Assembly: GCA_019775845.1 (NCBI GenBank)
Contig: JADQAV010000018.1
Coordinates: forward strand, 937,044-1,001,043
From: Myrmaecium sp. VS I D KN 1
Lineage: Eukaryota; Ascomycota; Dothideomycetes; Valsariales; Valsariaceae
Direction of reading: 5' to 3'
DNA: 64,000 bases
Shown here: positions 12,801-24,072 of the stretch, one piece after another
Position numbering within the stretch: the first letter of the stretch is position 1
Layout of the letters: the number at the start of each line of letters is the position of its first letter
The notes under the pieces: generated by a model
What the model saw: only the letters and a program-made list of their open reading frames with translations
What the model was told of the DNA's origin: nothing
The model's database searches: none
Position numbers and translations under genes: made by a program

Positions 12801-12998
12801 GCTGGTGGGAGCGGCAAGAAGGGGGGTAAGAAGGGGACGAAGAAGGGTGGGAAGAAGGAGGAGAAGCCGGTGAAGGAGGAGGTTAAGGATAAGGCGGAGG
12901 AGGTGAAGGGGAAGGTGGAAGAGAAGGCGGGAGAGGCGAAGGAGAAGGTCGAGGAGACGGCTGAGCAAGTGAAGGAGAAGGTGAGGGATGAGCTTTGA
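9842..12998 (+). CDS. LHS1: ER-lumen Hsp70-related chaperone Lhs1/Grp170
   Basis: This is a large Hsp70 relative that acts in the ER lumen as nucleotide-exchange factor and co-chaperone of Kar2/BiP during translocation and folding. Two exons (9842-11901 and 11954-12998) are joined across a 52 bp intron with a TTACTAAT branch site, giving 1034 residues. A signal peptide (LLGLLFLFASTASA) precedes the ATPase domain, which opens with VLGVDLGTEYIKGALV and contains FDMGAGSTTASVIKF and a HGGAVRTPFVQ block. The C-terminal half has the extended helical bundle of Grp170 proteins, an Ala/Ser-rich linker, a Gly/Ser/Lys stretch and a Lys/Glu heptad-like tail. The protein ends in RDEL, a variant of the HDEL/KDEL retrieval signal, which fits the luminal location. 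An in-frame sequence upstream (from 9797) is ignored because the ATG at 9842 starts the signal peptide. Confidence 0.94.
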
Positions 12999-13274
12999 GG
13001 AGGTTTTTTTTATTATATTTTTGACTTGCTGTTGGCGTGCGTATTCGTTTTGCGAGCGGAGAGGGGAACGGAATTGATGCATCATAAGCGTATACACACT
13101 TCATAGAGAATACAGAAGGGGCTTTTGCAAGAGAACTCATGTTACCTGTGCGTGGACGTCTTTCGCTCCTGTTCACCTGTGCTCCCCGATTGTGTACTTG
13201 TCCACTCCCGAAGGGGTTGCGGACTCTCCGCCTCTCCTTTCTTCCTTTCCAGCTCTCTATCTGGGGCCGGAACT

Positions 13275-13305
13275 GGGGACTGGGGACTGGGGCTTGGGGC
13301 TGGGG
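13275..13305 (+). other. G-quadruplex-type motif
   Basis: Five runs of exactly four G (13275-78, 13282-85, 13289-92, 13296-99, 13302-05) are separated by loops of 3, 3, 3 and 2 bases. This exceeds the usual G4 rule of four runs of three G with loops up to seven. It lies about 280 bp after the LHS1 stop codon on the same strand, so it could also be present in the RNA if the 3' UTR is long. Confidence 0.75.
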
Positions 13306-15337
13306 AGCTGGGCCTCGACATGCATGCAGACATGCATGCACGCCCGTCCACACACCCGCACCGCTCGTACAGCTCGCACGCAGGTACAGCACAGGTACGG
13401 ATATGTACGCAAGGACCAGCACCTCCGTGCCTCCTGTATGTACGTGCGCCCTTGCTTTTTCTTGTAACTACCCGACGGTGAGTGTGAGTGTGACTGGCCC
13501 TGCATCACCGAGGTGATGGGGGCGTTGATTTGATGGTTGCGAGGATGCTTTGTGGGTTGTCTTGCAAGCTTGCTTCCTGGGAAAAGAGAGGCATGGAAGA
13601 GTACTATGTATAACATACTACCTAACTTACATACGTGCCATCGGCAGTATTCAGTAGATAGATGATGATGTATGTAGATACATACCTAGATGTGAATCGA
13701 GAAAAAAAAAGTAGGTAGGTAGATAAGGTTAGCAGTCCCCATCGGCAATCGCAAAACAACGCACGTCGATCTTCGTTTTTTTGCGTCACTTGCTCGTCCC
13801 TGTGCCTTGTGCCTATCTGTGGTGTTGCATCCGCATATCTATCTCCACACAACCTCACCTGGAGGGTGGGTGGGTTGGCAACTGTGACATCGTAAGGACC
13901 TTGGACGATCCGCAGGATGTGAAGTCATGGTCTACCGCTCGCTGTGTGCAAGAGGTGGAAGGGAAAGGGAAAGGGAAGATGAACAGCTCCACCGGAGATC
14001 AGACGTCATAGGTACCGTCCCTATCGTAAACCCTCTCGTCGAGATCGACCGCCACCCACCATCGCACCCATCTACACACATCTTTACCTTATCTCTGCGA
14101 TCTTGCTTCAAGTTGCTATTCACTCCATGGTGGGCGGGGTGATATCAACCCCCACCCCACCCCACCGTGTGCGATGCGATGCGATGTAGTCCAGATCCAG
14201 ATCCCGTCCAGCCCAGAATCCAGGTATGTAGAGCCCTGGAACGAGAACGAACAGACAAGACGCTCCCGCTCCTGCTCCGCGCTTGGTACCTGCGTCGGGT
14301 CCGTCCAGGCCTGACCAGGTACAGTACGCGTGTGATCGGCGGGAGCGAAGCCTGGCCGTTTCCCGGGGTTTGCGAGCGATTTCGGTGGTGAGGAGTGCGG
14401 AGACCGGGGGAGGCAGGATGGATGGTGGGTGGTGGGTGGTCTTGCGGAGGAGAAAGATGTCTGGACTACATCGTTCGTTCGTTATTGTTGATCTTGAAGG
14501 AGGATACGCTGGTGATAGGATGAGGCGTGATTTGATTATGAGATTGGTGTCTATTGGATCATATACAATATAATCATATATATCGTACGAAGAGGCAGAC
14601 GCTACTCTGGCTACTTCACATATCCAAAACATCTAGATAGTTGTAATGAATGGCAGGAGGAGCTAGGAGAAGCAGTGCATGATACAAGCAACTGCCATGG
14701 ATGTCACAACAAATGTCTGCAGACGTCCCTCTCAGCGAGCACCTGCGCTCTTCCGGCCGTAGCCTCTCCTCCGCCGGTGCCTCCGACGAAGTCAGTACCT
14801 CCGTCATGTACGTACTGACTTTCGAGTCGGCGACGGAGGGGAGACAGGGAGAGCAAACGTTAAGTTGAAGTTAAGGCCAAAGACATACGCACTGTACAGT
14901 TATCTCAGCAGATGGTAGTGATGGTAATCCGCGTCCGGATATAAGAGTAAAGTTCTCCACGGCTTTAAAAATTTATTCCCGTCCCTCTTCAACTTTTCTT
15001 TCCCTACCGCAGACCCAAGTACGCCACAACGACCAAACAACGGGATGTCAGTCCCATCAACGGGGCTGAATGTCCGGGGCCGTACCAAAGCGGGTTGATG
15101 GGGTTTCTTGAGTTTTTCTAGAACAACTCTCTCTTGGAAGGGGTTGTAGATTACGGCCGGGTCTAATATTGACCCTTAACACTATCGTAGTATTTACCGG
15201 TCGCTGCGACTTGTACCGTAGAATTGACTTCTTTCTCCGCGGGAGATTCCGTGCGGGACGGGAGACACTTTCGTGTTCGTGGGATTGGGATCATCAACGA
15301 CGAGAAAGAACGGAAAGTACGAGGAAAGCTCTACCAC

Positions 15338-15366
15338 GAAGAAGAAGAAGAAGAAGAAGAAGAAGA
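15338..15366. repeat. GAA microsatellite
   Basis: About nine tandem GAA units in non-coding sequence. Confidence 0.85.
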
Positions 15367-16237
15367 GTAGGTTCCATTAAATCCGGAGAGGTGATGTTTT
15401 GACTGCACGACTGGCCTTTACCGGCCTGTGCTGAGATCTGCGAGATCATCACGATGAAAGTCGCTCGAACAGTCCAGGTGAAGCAGCGGCTGCGAAGAAG
15501 CGTCGTAGGACTGTACGATCACCGAAGGAGAGAGAGAATCAGGTCATGACTACTTTGGATAGCAAGTTGCCTTTCCAGCTTGCTCTATGAAAAGACTATA
15601 GAAGAAATATGTAAAGAAGGCAAGAAAGCAAGCAAAAAGCTGTCGTGTACTTACAAAGAGGATAAAATACTCACGCCGTAGGATGACTACGATCGTCGAA
15701 GCAACCGACCACAAAGAGTAACATATCAACTGCCGCGGATTACCTCCAGCGAAGTCAACCTGGACTATTGTATAAGCGCCCGGCTCCGGCGCGTCGGTCG
15801 GTCGTTCAGTCGGTGGAGCTCTTCTACAGAACCCTGGTGTCCGCCTTGCCAGCTGGCCCGGGCCAGCCAAGGTTGTCGTACCTAAGGCAGTTATGCACCT
15901 ACGTAGGTAGGTATCGCCGACGTAGCTTCTTCATCGTCTCTTCTTTTCTCATCCAAGAGCAATAAGTAGTATTGTATGATACTGGTGCTTCTTCAGTCAC
16001 GGCGGGTGGTGGTGGTGGTGATGGTCAAAATCGAGACCTCGCAACCTCCCCTCCTTCAACCCACCAGCCCACCAACCGCGGACGAGGTAAAGGCAGGTAA
16101 CCCATTTGCCGCGTGGGTCTTATTCGGTGAGGTGTTGCACCTGTAGCGTCCGAGACCGGTTCGAGTTCGGCGGAGCCCGCTAAATTACCTATGGAAGATG
16201 AGGGAGACCCTACCACTACCTACTCTGGAGGTCGTCC

Positions 16238-16270
16238 CGGCGGCGACGGCGGCGACGGCGGCGACGGCGG
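16238..16270. repeat. 9 bp GC-rich tandem repeat
   Basis: About three and a half copies of a CGGCGGCGA unit in non-coding sequence. Confidence 0.75.
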
Positions 16271-17489
16271 GAGAGGCGGGGGGAGGGAGCTGGAGGGGCT
16301 AGAGTACTCCTAGGTATCGTGGTGGAAAAGGCCGCGCTGGCACTGGCATGGAGCTTCGATCGGTCGGGCGGATTGGGTGTTTGAGGGCTCCGGAGGGGAT
16401 GGAGGAGGTAGGTATTAGGTACCTGAGATAATTGAGGGGGAGGAGTGATAGATAGAGTTATCTGAGGCACAGGGGGGAGTAATCACTCTGAATTGTATGT
16501 ATATAAGGTCAGGTAGTAGACGATGATGTTTTTGGTGTATCTTCCTCCTCCTCCTCCTCGTCCCCCCTCCCCCCTCCGTCCATTCAGGTGTGTCTTAACT
16601 CCGATATGATGTTATAAACCCGTTCATTTCCCTCCCGGACGCAGGAGAGCTGGAGGGGCACTGCAGGCCCATTCCATGTTCACAACGACCGAGCGCGCCG
16701 GGGCATCTCCCCCTCCCCCATCTCCCGTGCAGAGAGGAGAGGAGAGGAGGAGAGGGGGACAGAGGGGATGGGACGTGCGAGAGAGTGAGCACGGATAAGA
16801 GAGGTGCCAGTGTGCCAGTGTGAGCCAGTGGGCGAGGGTCCTCCGGTCCTTATCAGTACCCCTGCTCCCTCAGGCCGAACTAGTGACGCCGCCCCTCCCC
16901 CAAAACGCTTGGCTCGCGGCGCAACCTACCGCGTGTGTCCCAGTGGGATTCTCGTCCACCCACTACCTCTCCCACTCCACCCCCAGCGTCCGTGGTGAGC
17001 GGTGAGCAGGATAGACGGATCCGGAACGACCGACCTGTCGCGTGTGTGAGTGCGAAGAGAGCCAAAATGCCAAGTGCCAGCGCCAGCGCCAGCAGTCAAC
17101 CAACCTGTCACCCCTCTCTTCAATCTCCACTCTACGACACCACCACCGGGGGCCGGGTTGACGGCGTTTTGCGTTTGGGGTGTCTGGTTGATCTCTTTTT
17201 GCTGCTCGCGTGCTGCGTGCTGCTCGCTGCTATCACAGGCCGGTTCCCTCAAGTACCCGTTCTCGTACCGCCTACTGTACATATTTACATACTTCGGGAT
17301 CTCCATGTGTCTCGAGCACCCGTCGGCCATCATCATCATCGTCATTCTTCTTCTCGTGTACTTCTGCACCGTGCCGTTCATCTACTCGCGGGCGGCTGGG
17401 GGAAGGGGAGAGGGGAGGACGGAATCCTCTCTGCTGTCTGTTACAATGGAGCCAGCGCCCGGCCATGCGTTTCCATCGAGATAATCAAA

Positions 17490-17505
17490 GGGGGCGCGCG
17501 CCCCC
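17490..17505. repeat. Perfect 16 bp GC palindrome
   Basis: GGGGGCGCGCGCCCCC is its own reverse complement and contains only G and C. It has alternating CG in the centre, a sequence type able to form Z-DNA or a cruciform. Confidence 0.8.
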
Positions 17506-18797
17506 CGGGGGCTGGCGCTTTCTCGTTGCGCGCACGGACACTTGCTTTTTTTCCTGCTACTGCGACTGCTGCTGATCACTTATCATGGACCCTGTTATTG
17601 GCTCCCGCCTCCTTACGTCGGTACGACATGACCACGACCGACGGAAATATGAATGTGAGAAAGGGGATGGAGGAGGAGGAAGAGGGACGGAGGAGGGATG
17701 GATTGGAGCACATATCCGGAGGACTTTTTATAAATTCGGGAGCTTGTCATCATCCCCCTCGCTGCAAAACCCGGTTGGAGGTGTGCACTCGCCCGACGAC
17801 GTCGTTCCGCATGCGCGGTGGTGATGACGGTCCCGTACGGGATTCTGCAAGAGGACGGGTGACCGGACGGGTTGTCGTGGTGTGTGGCCAAAAGGTATCG
17901 GGCTGGTGCAGACAGTCCATACCTAAGGATGGATCAACGGCCTGGCGGATCCGCGCCATGGGACCAGCCATGGGGCTAAGGAGCGGCCGTAGCGGGTCAT
18001 AATCCGCTCGAGCCCCAATGGCCAGAATCTCAAGCCCGGCCGGTTACCTTAACCCTCCTCCTCCGTTCCGCTGTGCCCACTGCCCGCTTAGGTGCCCTCT
18101 TGCCCTCTCCAGTGTCAGCCCTCAGCAGCCTCGACAGCCCCTCCGGCCGGCTTGCGCTCCCTCTTTAATTCGCCGCCCATCCCCCCATGTACCATCGACC
18201 TCGCTGCGATATCCCGCTGTTGCACCAAAAGACCTGTTCAACTCCCGCCTCACCGATTTCCTGTCACATTTATATCATCTCTTGTGCTACCACGCTTCCC
18301 TGCTCGTCGTTGCCTTGAACGCTCTCGACGACCCCCCTCCCCCCAATCGAATCCCCCGCGTGCGTCCGTCCTTATCGCATACTCACCATTACTACTACTA
18401 CTCCATACTACTACCACCCTCCTCAACCACCTGCTTTCCACCGCCATCCGAACCTCGTCCTCCCTCCTCCAATCGCCTGTCCTTCTCGACCACCACTCTT
18501 ATCTTCCCTCGCGCCTGTCCTTCCTGTGTCTTACATCCGCGGGAACTGGCAGCTTACCAATAAACTCCTTTCTCACGTTCCCAAAGCCATCGGGATCGAT
18601 CTTCCGCCCTCCACCACTCTCCGGCGACTTAATCTGCAGTTTCAACAGACCGCAGATCGCAAAACAAAACCACCTCCATATCCTACCGACAAGCTGTCAC
18701 GCTCTTCGGTCTCAACTCCCCGACAGTCTGCATCGCAGTCGCCAAAACTCCTTCAACGCTCCGTACGATCGCATCGGCGACCTTCCTACCCGGCACC

Positions 18798-20315
18798 ATG
18801 GCAACCGAGTTCGCACCTGCGGTTCAGGCGTTCCCGAGAACGAACGGCTTCGATCAACCGTACAAGAACACCGTCCAGTACACGCAGGACATCAACCCCT
18901 TCAACCAGCCCGGTTCGGGACAGACCACCCCGAATAACGTGTCTCCCACCTCTCCGCAAAGCCGCAGCAGCGCCAGCATCAGGCAGATGAATGCCTACCC
19001 TCACATGCCCCTCTACGGCCGGCGTCAGCAGCCTCTCTACGTGCCCGCTGCCCTCCGGCCAACGGAGAAGCCGGTGCGGTCGTCGCCGCCCAAGAACACA
19101 TCGTCCGCTCCGGAAAGTCCCACGATCTATCGAGGCCACCGTAGAGGCACTGAAGCCAGCTTCGACTCCGGCATCTCCAGAGTCGTGTCCGAGGACCTCG
19201 CGGAGACGACGCAGGGGCCGGTCAGCGGTCCTCCTTCGCGCAATCACTGGAAGGTAAGCATCTCCTTTTCTTCTTCCCTGCACCCTCAATCTATTTCCAT
19301 CTCCCCTACCATCATCTCGGCATCGCATCCCCAATCCCCGTCTGCAATCTACCGCACATGGGGGTGGTGGATTGCAATCTCTCGTGGCGTCGGCCGGTCC
19401 CTTTCTGTTACGTACTTGGTACGTCTTAGCCCGGCTCCCGGGCTCCAAGAGGGTTAGCCTTTTCGAGGGTTTCGCCCGATTGTTCGCCGGGCGGGGCGCG
19501 CGCCAGCGGCGCCTTGGCTGGCCCCCAGCAGAGCAACCACGCCGGAACCAAGATGCAATTCCCCTCAACACCAGGAAGCGCATCATCCGGTTCTGTTCGG
19601 TGCTCCCAGCGGCCTCTTTTCGCACGAGTCGCGTGTTGGCTTGCCTGAACAGGGTCGCCGCTCTGCTATTCCCGCTGCTCCTATTCGTCTGGCTCGTCTG
19701 GCTCGCGGAGTTCGCACTGGCCGGCGCCCCCCCACACTAGCGAGCCTCCTCGCCTAAGCAACCCATCCATCAACCTGGCGCCGCCCCATTCCCACGTTTC
19801 ACTTCCTGATGAACCCTTTGCTCTTCACCTCGTTGGACCCACACCAGCCTCGCTCATCTTGCTGACTCTTCTCCAATCAACAGCCCGACAGCTCCGTCAC
19901 CGTTTGCGCCCACCCCTCCTGCAATACCGCCTTTTCCCTCTTCAACCGTCGTCACCACTGCCGTCGTTGTGGTGACATCTTCTGTCACGTTCACTCCTCC
20001 CATCAGGTCCGCCTGTCCCAGCACGCCCTGTTTCACCCGGACGCCAACTACTACCGCGCGTGCGATCGTTGCTGGGGCGCCTACCGCGACTGGGAGGTTC
20101 AGCGCGTTTCTCGTAGCAATAGCCAGAGCTCTCAGTGCACCGGTGCCATCAATATCTCGGTTCCCGGCTCTTCCGTGCCCGAGAATGCGGTCGACTCGCC
20201 CATGACCGACCAAGTCGCGGATACCAACGGGCATTTGAAGGCGCCTCATCAGCAGCTCAAGGTCGGCAGTGTCGCCGCCAGTGCACCTGGCAACTGGCAT
20301 TGGAGCACCTTCTAG
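18798..20315 (+). CDS. FYVE-type zinc finger protein
   Basis: Two exons, 18798-19253 and 19884-20315, encode 295 residues. Exon 1 gives a Ser/Pro-rich disordered N-terminus. Exon 2 gives a FYVE finger (about residues 151-215): the WxxD motif is W151-K-P-D154 and lies across the splice junction, followed by CAHPSC, the basic RRHHCRRCG motif (174-182) and CDRCW. FYVE domains bind phosphatidylinositol 3-phosphate on endosomes and vacuoles, so a role in endosomal traffic is likely by family. There is no second domain such as a RING or VHS, so it is not Vps27, Pib1 or Fab1. The 630 bp intron is far above the 50-100 bp found elsewhere in this window. The splice is well supported because it restores WxxD in phase. 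Start is the first ATG of the frame after a long CT-rich leader. Confidence 0.88.
19410..19444 (+). other. Two adjacent hairpins inside the FYVE-gene intron
   Basis: ACGTAC-TTG-GTACGT (19410-19424) is followed three bases later by AGCCCGG-CTC-CCGGGCT (19428-19444). Both are perfect stems with three-base loops. Confidence 0.65.
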
Positions 20316-21602
20316 GCCTTGTTTTCTTCTCCTTCCGCTTCACTTCGCGGAAGCTTCTTTCTTTGTTATGATGACGGTTGAGATCTTTCGATTTCGCCTC
20401 TCTCGACCGACTTAATGATCACGACACCACGGCCGGAACTTCTAATCTCCTCTTCTGTTCCTCGGCAATTGCATCTTCGGGCAATGATCTCTTTCCTGGG
20501 CCCCGGCGCATTCGGTGTTCCGCAAACGAACGGTCTTTCAGGCGCGGGTATATCCTCATCTTTTTCTTTCGATTTCTTCCCTCGCGCCTTTCTTCGAGCG
20601 TTCGCTCTATCAGGATATCCCCCCTTTAGACCGAGACTGATGGTTTTGCCTGTTCGCTCGGCGCCTGCAGTGATTCCCACTTTCTTTTTATGGTGTTTGC
20701 TTCTTCGGCGTTGTCCTTTTTTTCCGCTTAGACATGTTATCGGAGTAGTCTTTGGTTGGTTCACGGTACTCTCGGGCGTTCATGAGTTCGTTCGGGACGG
20801 ATCTGGGAGCCATTGTTACGGTCGTCCGGTGTTATTTGTTTGATCTGTTTTTTCCATGGCTGTTATGAACTTAGCGGAGTCGGATGTGGAGGGATGTAAA
20901 GGATTAGATGGAACGGAGGTGAAGGCCGACGGTGCAGAAAGTCGAGCGTCTGGGTGGTAGAGTGCATTTCAATGAAATGAGATTGATGATTGCCTCCACG
21001 CGAGCAAGAATCCAAGGACATCAAGGTGCTCCATCCATCCATGCGCTGTGCTTCGTGTGAAGCGAGAAGGATCCGTTGTCTTTTCCTGGCCAAGCCCCCC
21101 CCCCCCCGCTCGTGCCGCCCGTCTGGGAATCGGGACCCAGCGCGGTTGTACTCTGAAGGCTGGTCCGGTCAAGATGTGGCATCTGCTTTATCGCGTAAGA
21201 CGGAAGGGTCATGGCTGCTGAGATGCTGATGGTGGGTGTGTTCTAAGTGATTGACATGCAGACATGGAGTCTTCTTCTGGTGACGACTCATGCGAGGGGA
21301 GGAGCAAATGGCGTGCCTGGGCGGGCGGCCTTAACCGGACTTAAGCCGACCAGGGTCTGCGATTTTTTGCTGTGGACGTGCTCGGTGCTCCCCAGTTCCG
21401 CTTTTTTTTCCTGCATCCACCGAACGAGCAGAGGTCGTTCCCATTATTGCGTACTGTCTTCCCCTCATCCTTTTTTCGCAGGACCTTCCCCGTCACCATT
21501 CGCTCCTTATTCCTGACGCCCTTGCAAGGCCTCCCGAGGCGCTTCCGGGCTCTCCCTTCCTTCTCCGTTCGACGACGCTTCATCCACTCCGGATCCGGCA
21601 TT
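20316..21602. other. Intergenic between the FYVE gene and DUS1
   Basis: No credible gene. Contains an 11-base poly-C run near 21097. The 230 bases before the DUS1 ATG stay open in the DUS1 frame but contain no ATG. Confidence 0.55.
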
Positions 21603-23518
21603 ATGAGCGCGGAGGAGGCGAACGGCGGCGATGCGGTTGAGAATGGCGCTGCCGTCCCGGTCCCCGTCCCGACCATCTCGCCGCCGCCCATGCATAAGAA
21701 ACTGCACGGTCGCGCGTTCTACGAGAGCATCGGGAGTCCGAAGCTCGTCCTGGCGCCCATGGTCGACCAGTCGGAGTTCGTACGTCTCGCTCTCTGCTGC
21801 TTCTCCGCTACATCTACTTTGTTTGAGCTAACGCTATTCCGCTGCTCCAGGCCTGGCGCATGCTCTCCCGCTCGTTCTTCCCAGATTCCGCCCCGAAATC
21901 CGACCTCCTCTGCTACACCCCCATGTTCCACAGCCGCATGTTCAGCGAGACGTCCAAATACCGCGACTCGCACTTCCAGCCGCTGAAGGACTCGACCATC
22001 CCCTCGCCGCCGGACCCGTACCACCTCTCCCAGCTGCCGGCCTCCTCCCTCCACCTCGACGGCAACCCGGCCATCGACCGGCCGCTCTTCGTGCAGTTCT
22101 GCTCCAACAGGCCGGAGGACTTCCTCGCCGCCGCCGAGCACGTGGCGCCCTTCTGCGACGCCGTCGACCTGAACCTGGGCTGCCCGCAAGGGATCGCGAA
22201 GCGGGGCCGGTACGGGGCGTTCCTGCAGGAGGACCGGCCGCTGATCTACCGGATGATCCGACACCTGCACGAGCACCTGCCGGTGCCGGTGACGGCGAAG
22301 ATGCGCATCCTGGACACGCGGGAGGAGACGCTGGCGTACGCGCGGGGGATCCTGGCGGCGGGTGCGAGCGTGCTGACGGTGCACGGCCGGCGGCGGGAGA
22401 TGAAGGGGCACAACACGGGTGTGGCGGACTGGGACACCATCCGCTTCCTGCGGGACAACCTGCCGCCCGACACCGTCCTCTTCGCGAACGGGAACATCCT
22501 CCAGCACGAGGACATCGAGCGTTGCCTGGCGGCCACGGGCGCGGACGGCGTCATGAGCGCCGAGGGCAACCTGTACGATCCGAGCATCTTCGCCGGCCCG
22601 CCGGAGGAGGTGCGCCGCCAGCTGCGGGAGAAGGGCACGGTGGACGAGGGCTTCTACTGCAACGACGAATACTGGGTCGGGCGGGACGGGAAGGGCGGGT
22701 ACCGCATGGACGCCGTCATGCGCCGCTACCTCGACATCATCTACCGCTACGTGCTGGAGCAGGCGCCGCCGACGCGTCCGCCGCTTTTCATCCCGGGCCA
22801 GCCGGAGCCGGAGCCGGAAGCGGGCCCTGCGGCCGCGGAGGGACAAGCGGAGGCAGAGGACGCCTCCCAGCCGGCGCGGAAGAAGCAGAAGATGACGGCG
22901 GCGGCTGCGGCTGCGGCGTCGAAGAAGAAGGAAACGAAGGAGAAGCTGACGAACCCGAACCTGACCGCGATGCAAGCGCACCTCTTCCACCTCCTCCGGC
23001 CGCTGGTGGCGCGGCACACGGACGCGCGGGACGCGCTGGCGCGGTGCCGGACCGGCGACCTGCCCGCCTTCGAGCGCGTGCTGGGGCTGGTGGAGAAGGG
23101 TGTTCGGGAGGGGTTGACGGGGTATTATCAGGAGGGGGTTACGGGGGAGGGGGAGAAGGAGGGAGAGGAGAAGGGGGCAGAGAAGGAGGAGCTGGAGGGG
23201 GCTTTGGCAGATACGGAGTCCAGCCTTGCGGCTGTTCGCCGGTGTAGGCGGGAGTATTGGGTTTGTCAGCCGTATGTGCGGCCCCTGCCTAAGGAGGCGC
23301 TGGCGAAGGGGAGTATGACGTTGAGTAAGAAGGAGAGGGAGAGGTTGGCGGCGGAGGAGAGGGAGAAGGGGAAGGAGGAGAAGGAGAATGGGGAGGAGGT
23401 GGTGCAGGAGGCGGAGAAGGAGGCGGGTGTGCCGCCGGAAGGCTCGGTGGTGAAGGAGATGGTTGGGGGGACGGAGGAGGTGGTTGAGGTCCCGAAGGAT
23501 GGGATGGTTTGTGGATGA
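21603..23518 (+). CDS. DUS1: tRNA-dihydrouridine synthase Dus1 (tRNA D16/D17)
   Basis: This is a flavoenzyme that reduces uridine to dihydrouridine in the D loop of tRNAs, at positions 16 and 17 in yeast Dus1. Exons 21603-21779 and 21851-23518 are joined across a 71 bp intron between MVDQSEF and AWRMLS, giving 614 residues. The FMN-binding TIM barrel starts at LVLAPMVDQSE. The catalytic cysteine is in NLGCPQG (Cys170), followed by IAKRGRYGAFL and VHGRRREMKGHNTG. DGVMSAEGNLYDPSIF is the typical Dus1 end of the barrel. Behind the helical domain sits a Lys/Glu/Ala-rich extension of some 200 residues that is absent from the short yeast enzyme and compositionally biased, as often seen in mould orthologues. 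Confidence 0.95.
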
Positions 23519-24028
23519 GGTGCTCTGGGGGAGATGGGAAAGGGTTATGAATGGATGACATGGCGTGTTTTTGGTGTAGAGATGGCGATTCAGAGGTAGG
23601 GCGACATTCAGATGTCGGTCTTTTCGATATGTTCTTGCATGATCGATTTAATGTTAACGTGGAATACTATTCCCCTTCATCTCTCGCCTTATAGTGACGG
23701 CAAGGAACTCGGAAGATACAGCTTTCCTTCTTCTTTTTCTTCTTCTTCTTCTTCTCTAGATACTCCTCAGTCACAACTCTTTCTACTCCCTCATCGTGAG
23801 AGAGCTGTGTTGTATCTCATCGTGCTAGTCTACATATTCTTCTTGCTTCCCTTCTTTCTGATTGTGATCCTTCTTATCCCCCCCTACTTTGCCCATTTGA
23901 CCTCTTGATGCCGTCGTTCCTGCCGCAGCGTCGAATGATGCCTGACCCTAAGGCCGAAAGAGCACCAGTGCCAAACGCCAAGCCCCCCTCGCTTAACTTG
24001 CTTAGTCACCACCCCAATTCTCCAAGGG
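23519..24028. other. Intergenic between DUS1 and the U1 gene
   Basis: Contains a TTC-rich tract near 23725-23755. No gene seen. Confidence 0.6.
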
Positions 24029-24036
24029 TATATAAA
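24029..24036 (+). promoter_or_regulatory. TATA box of the U1 snRNA gene
   Basis: TATATAAA lies 37-44 bp before the first base of the U1 RNA, with a pyrimidine-rich stretch in between. This is the spacing expected for a TATA-dependent snRNA promoter in fungi. Confidence 0.7.
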
Positions 24037-24072
24037 CCTCGTCCTCCTTTGCCACAAACTTTTTCCCTCCTC

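Larger units (their letters stand above)
12999..18797. other. Gene-poor 5.8 kb interval
   Basis: The largest gap in the window. It has many short open frames but none with a recognisable domain. It contains a G-quadruplex motif (13275-13305), a GAA repeat (15338-15366), a CGGCGGCGA-type repeat (16238-16270), a GC palindrome (17490-17505) and, near the end, the long CT-rich leader of the FYVE gene. It could hold an unrecognised non-coding RNA or a long regulatory region. Confidence 0.5.

Noticed and set aside
16095-16185. Possible tRNA with a GGTTCGAG T-loop
   Set aside because: The T stem has a mismatch and a wobble pair, and no 5' acceptor strand pairs with the 3' side.
17067-18002. Long open frame of more than 300 codons in the 5.8 kb gap
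   Set aside because: Composition is biased, no domain is recognisable, overlapping frames are similarly open, and the only longer version needs a GTG start. Probably chance in GC-rich DNA.
19806-19866. Box C/D snoRNA in the FYVE-gene intron (TGATGA and CTGA)
   Set aside because: There is no terminal stem, the C box is imperfect, and the CTGA is better explained as the branch site 20 bases before the acceptor.
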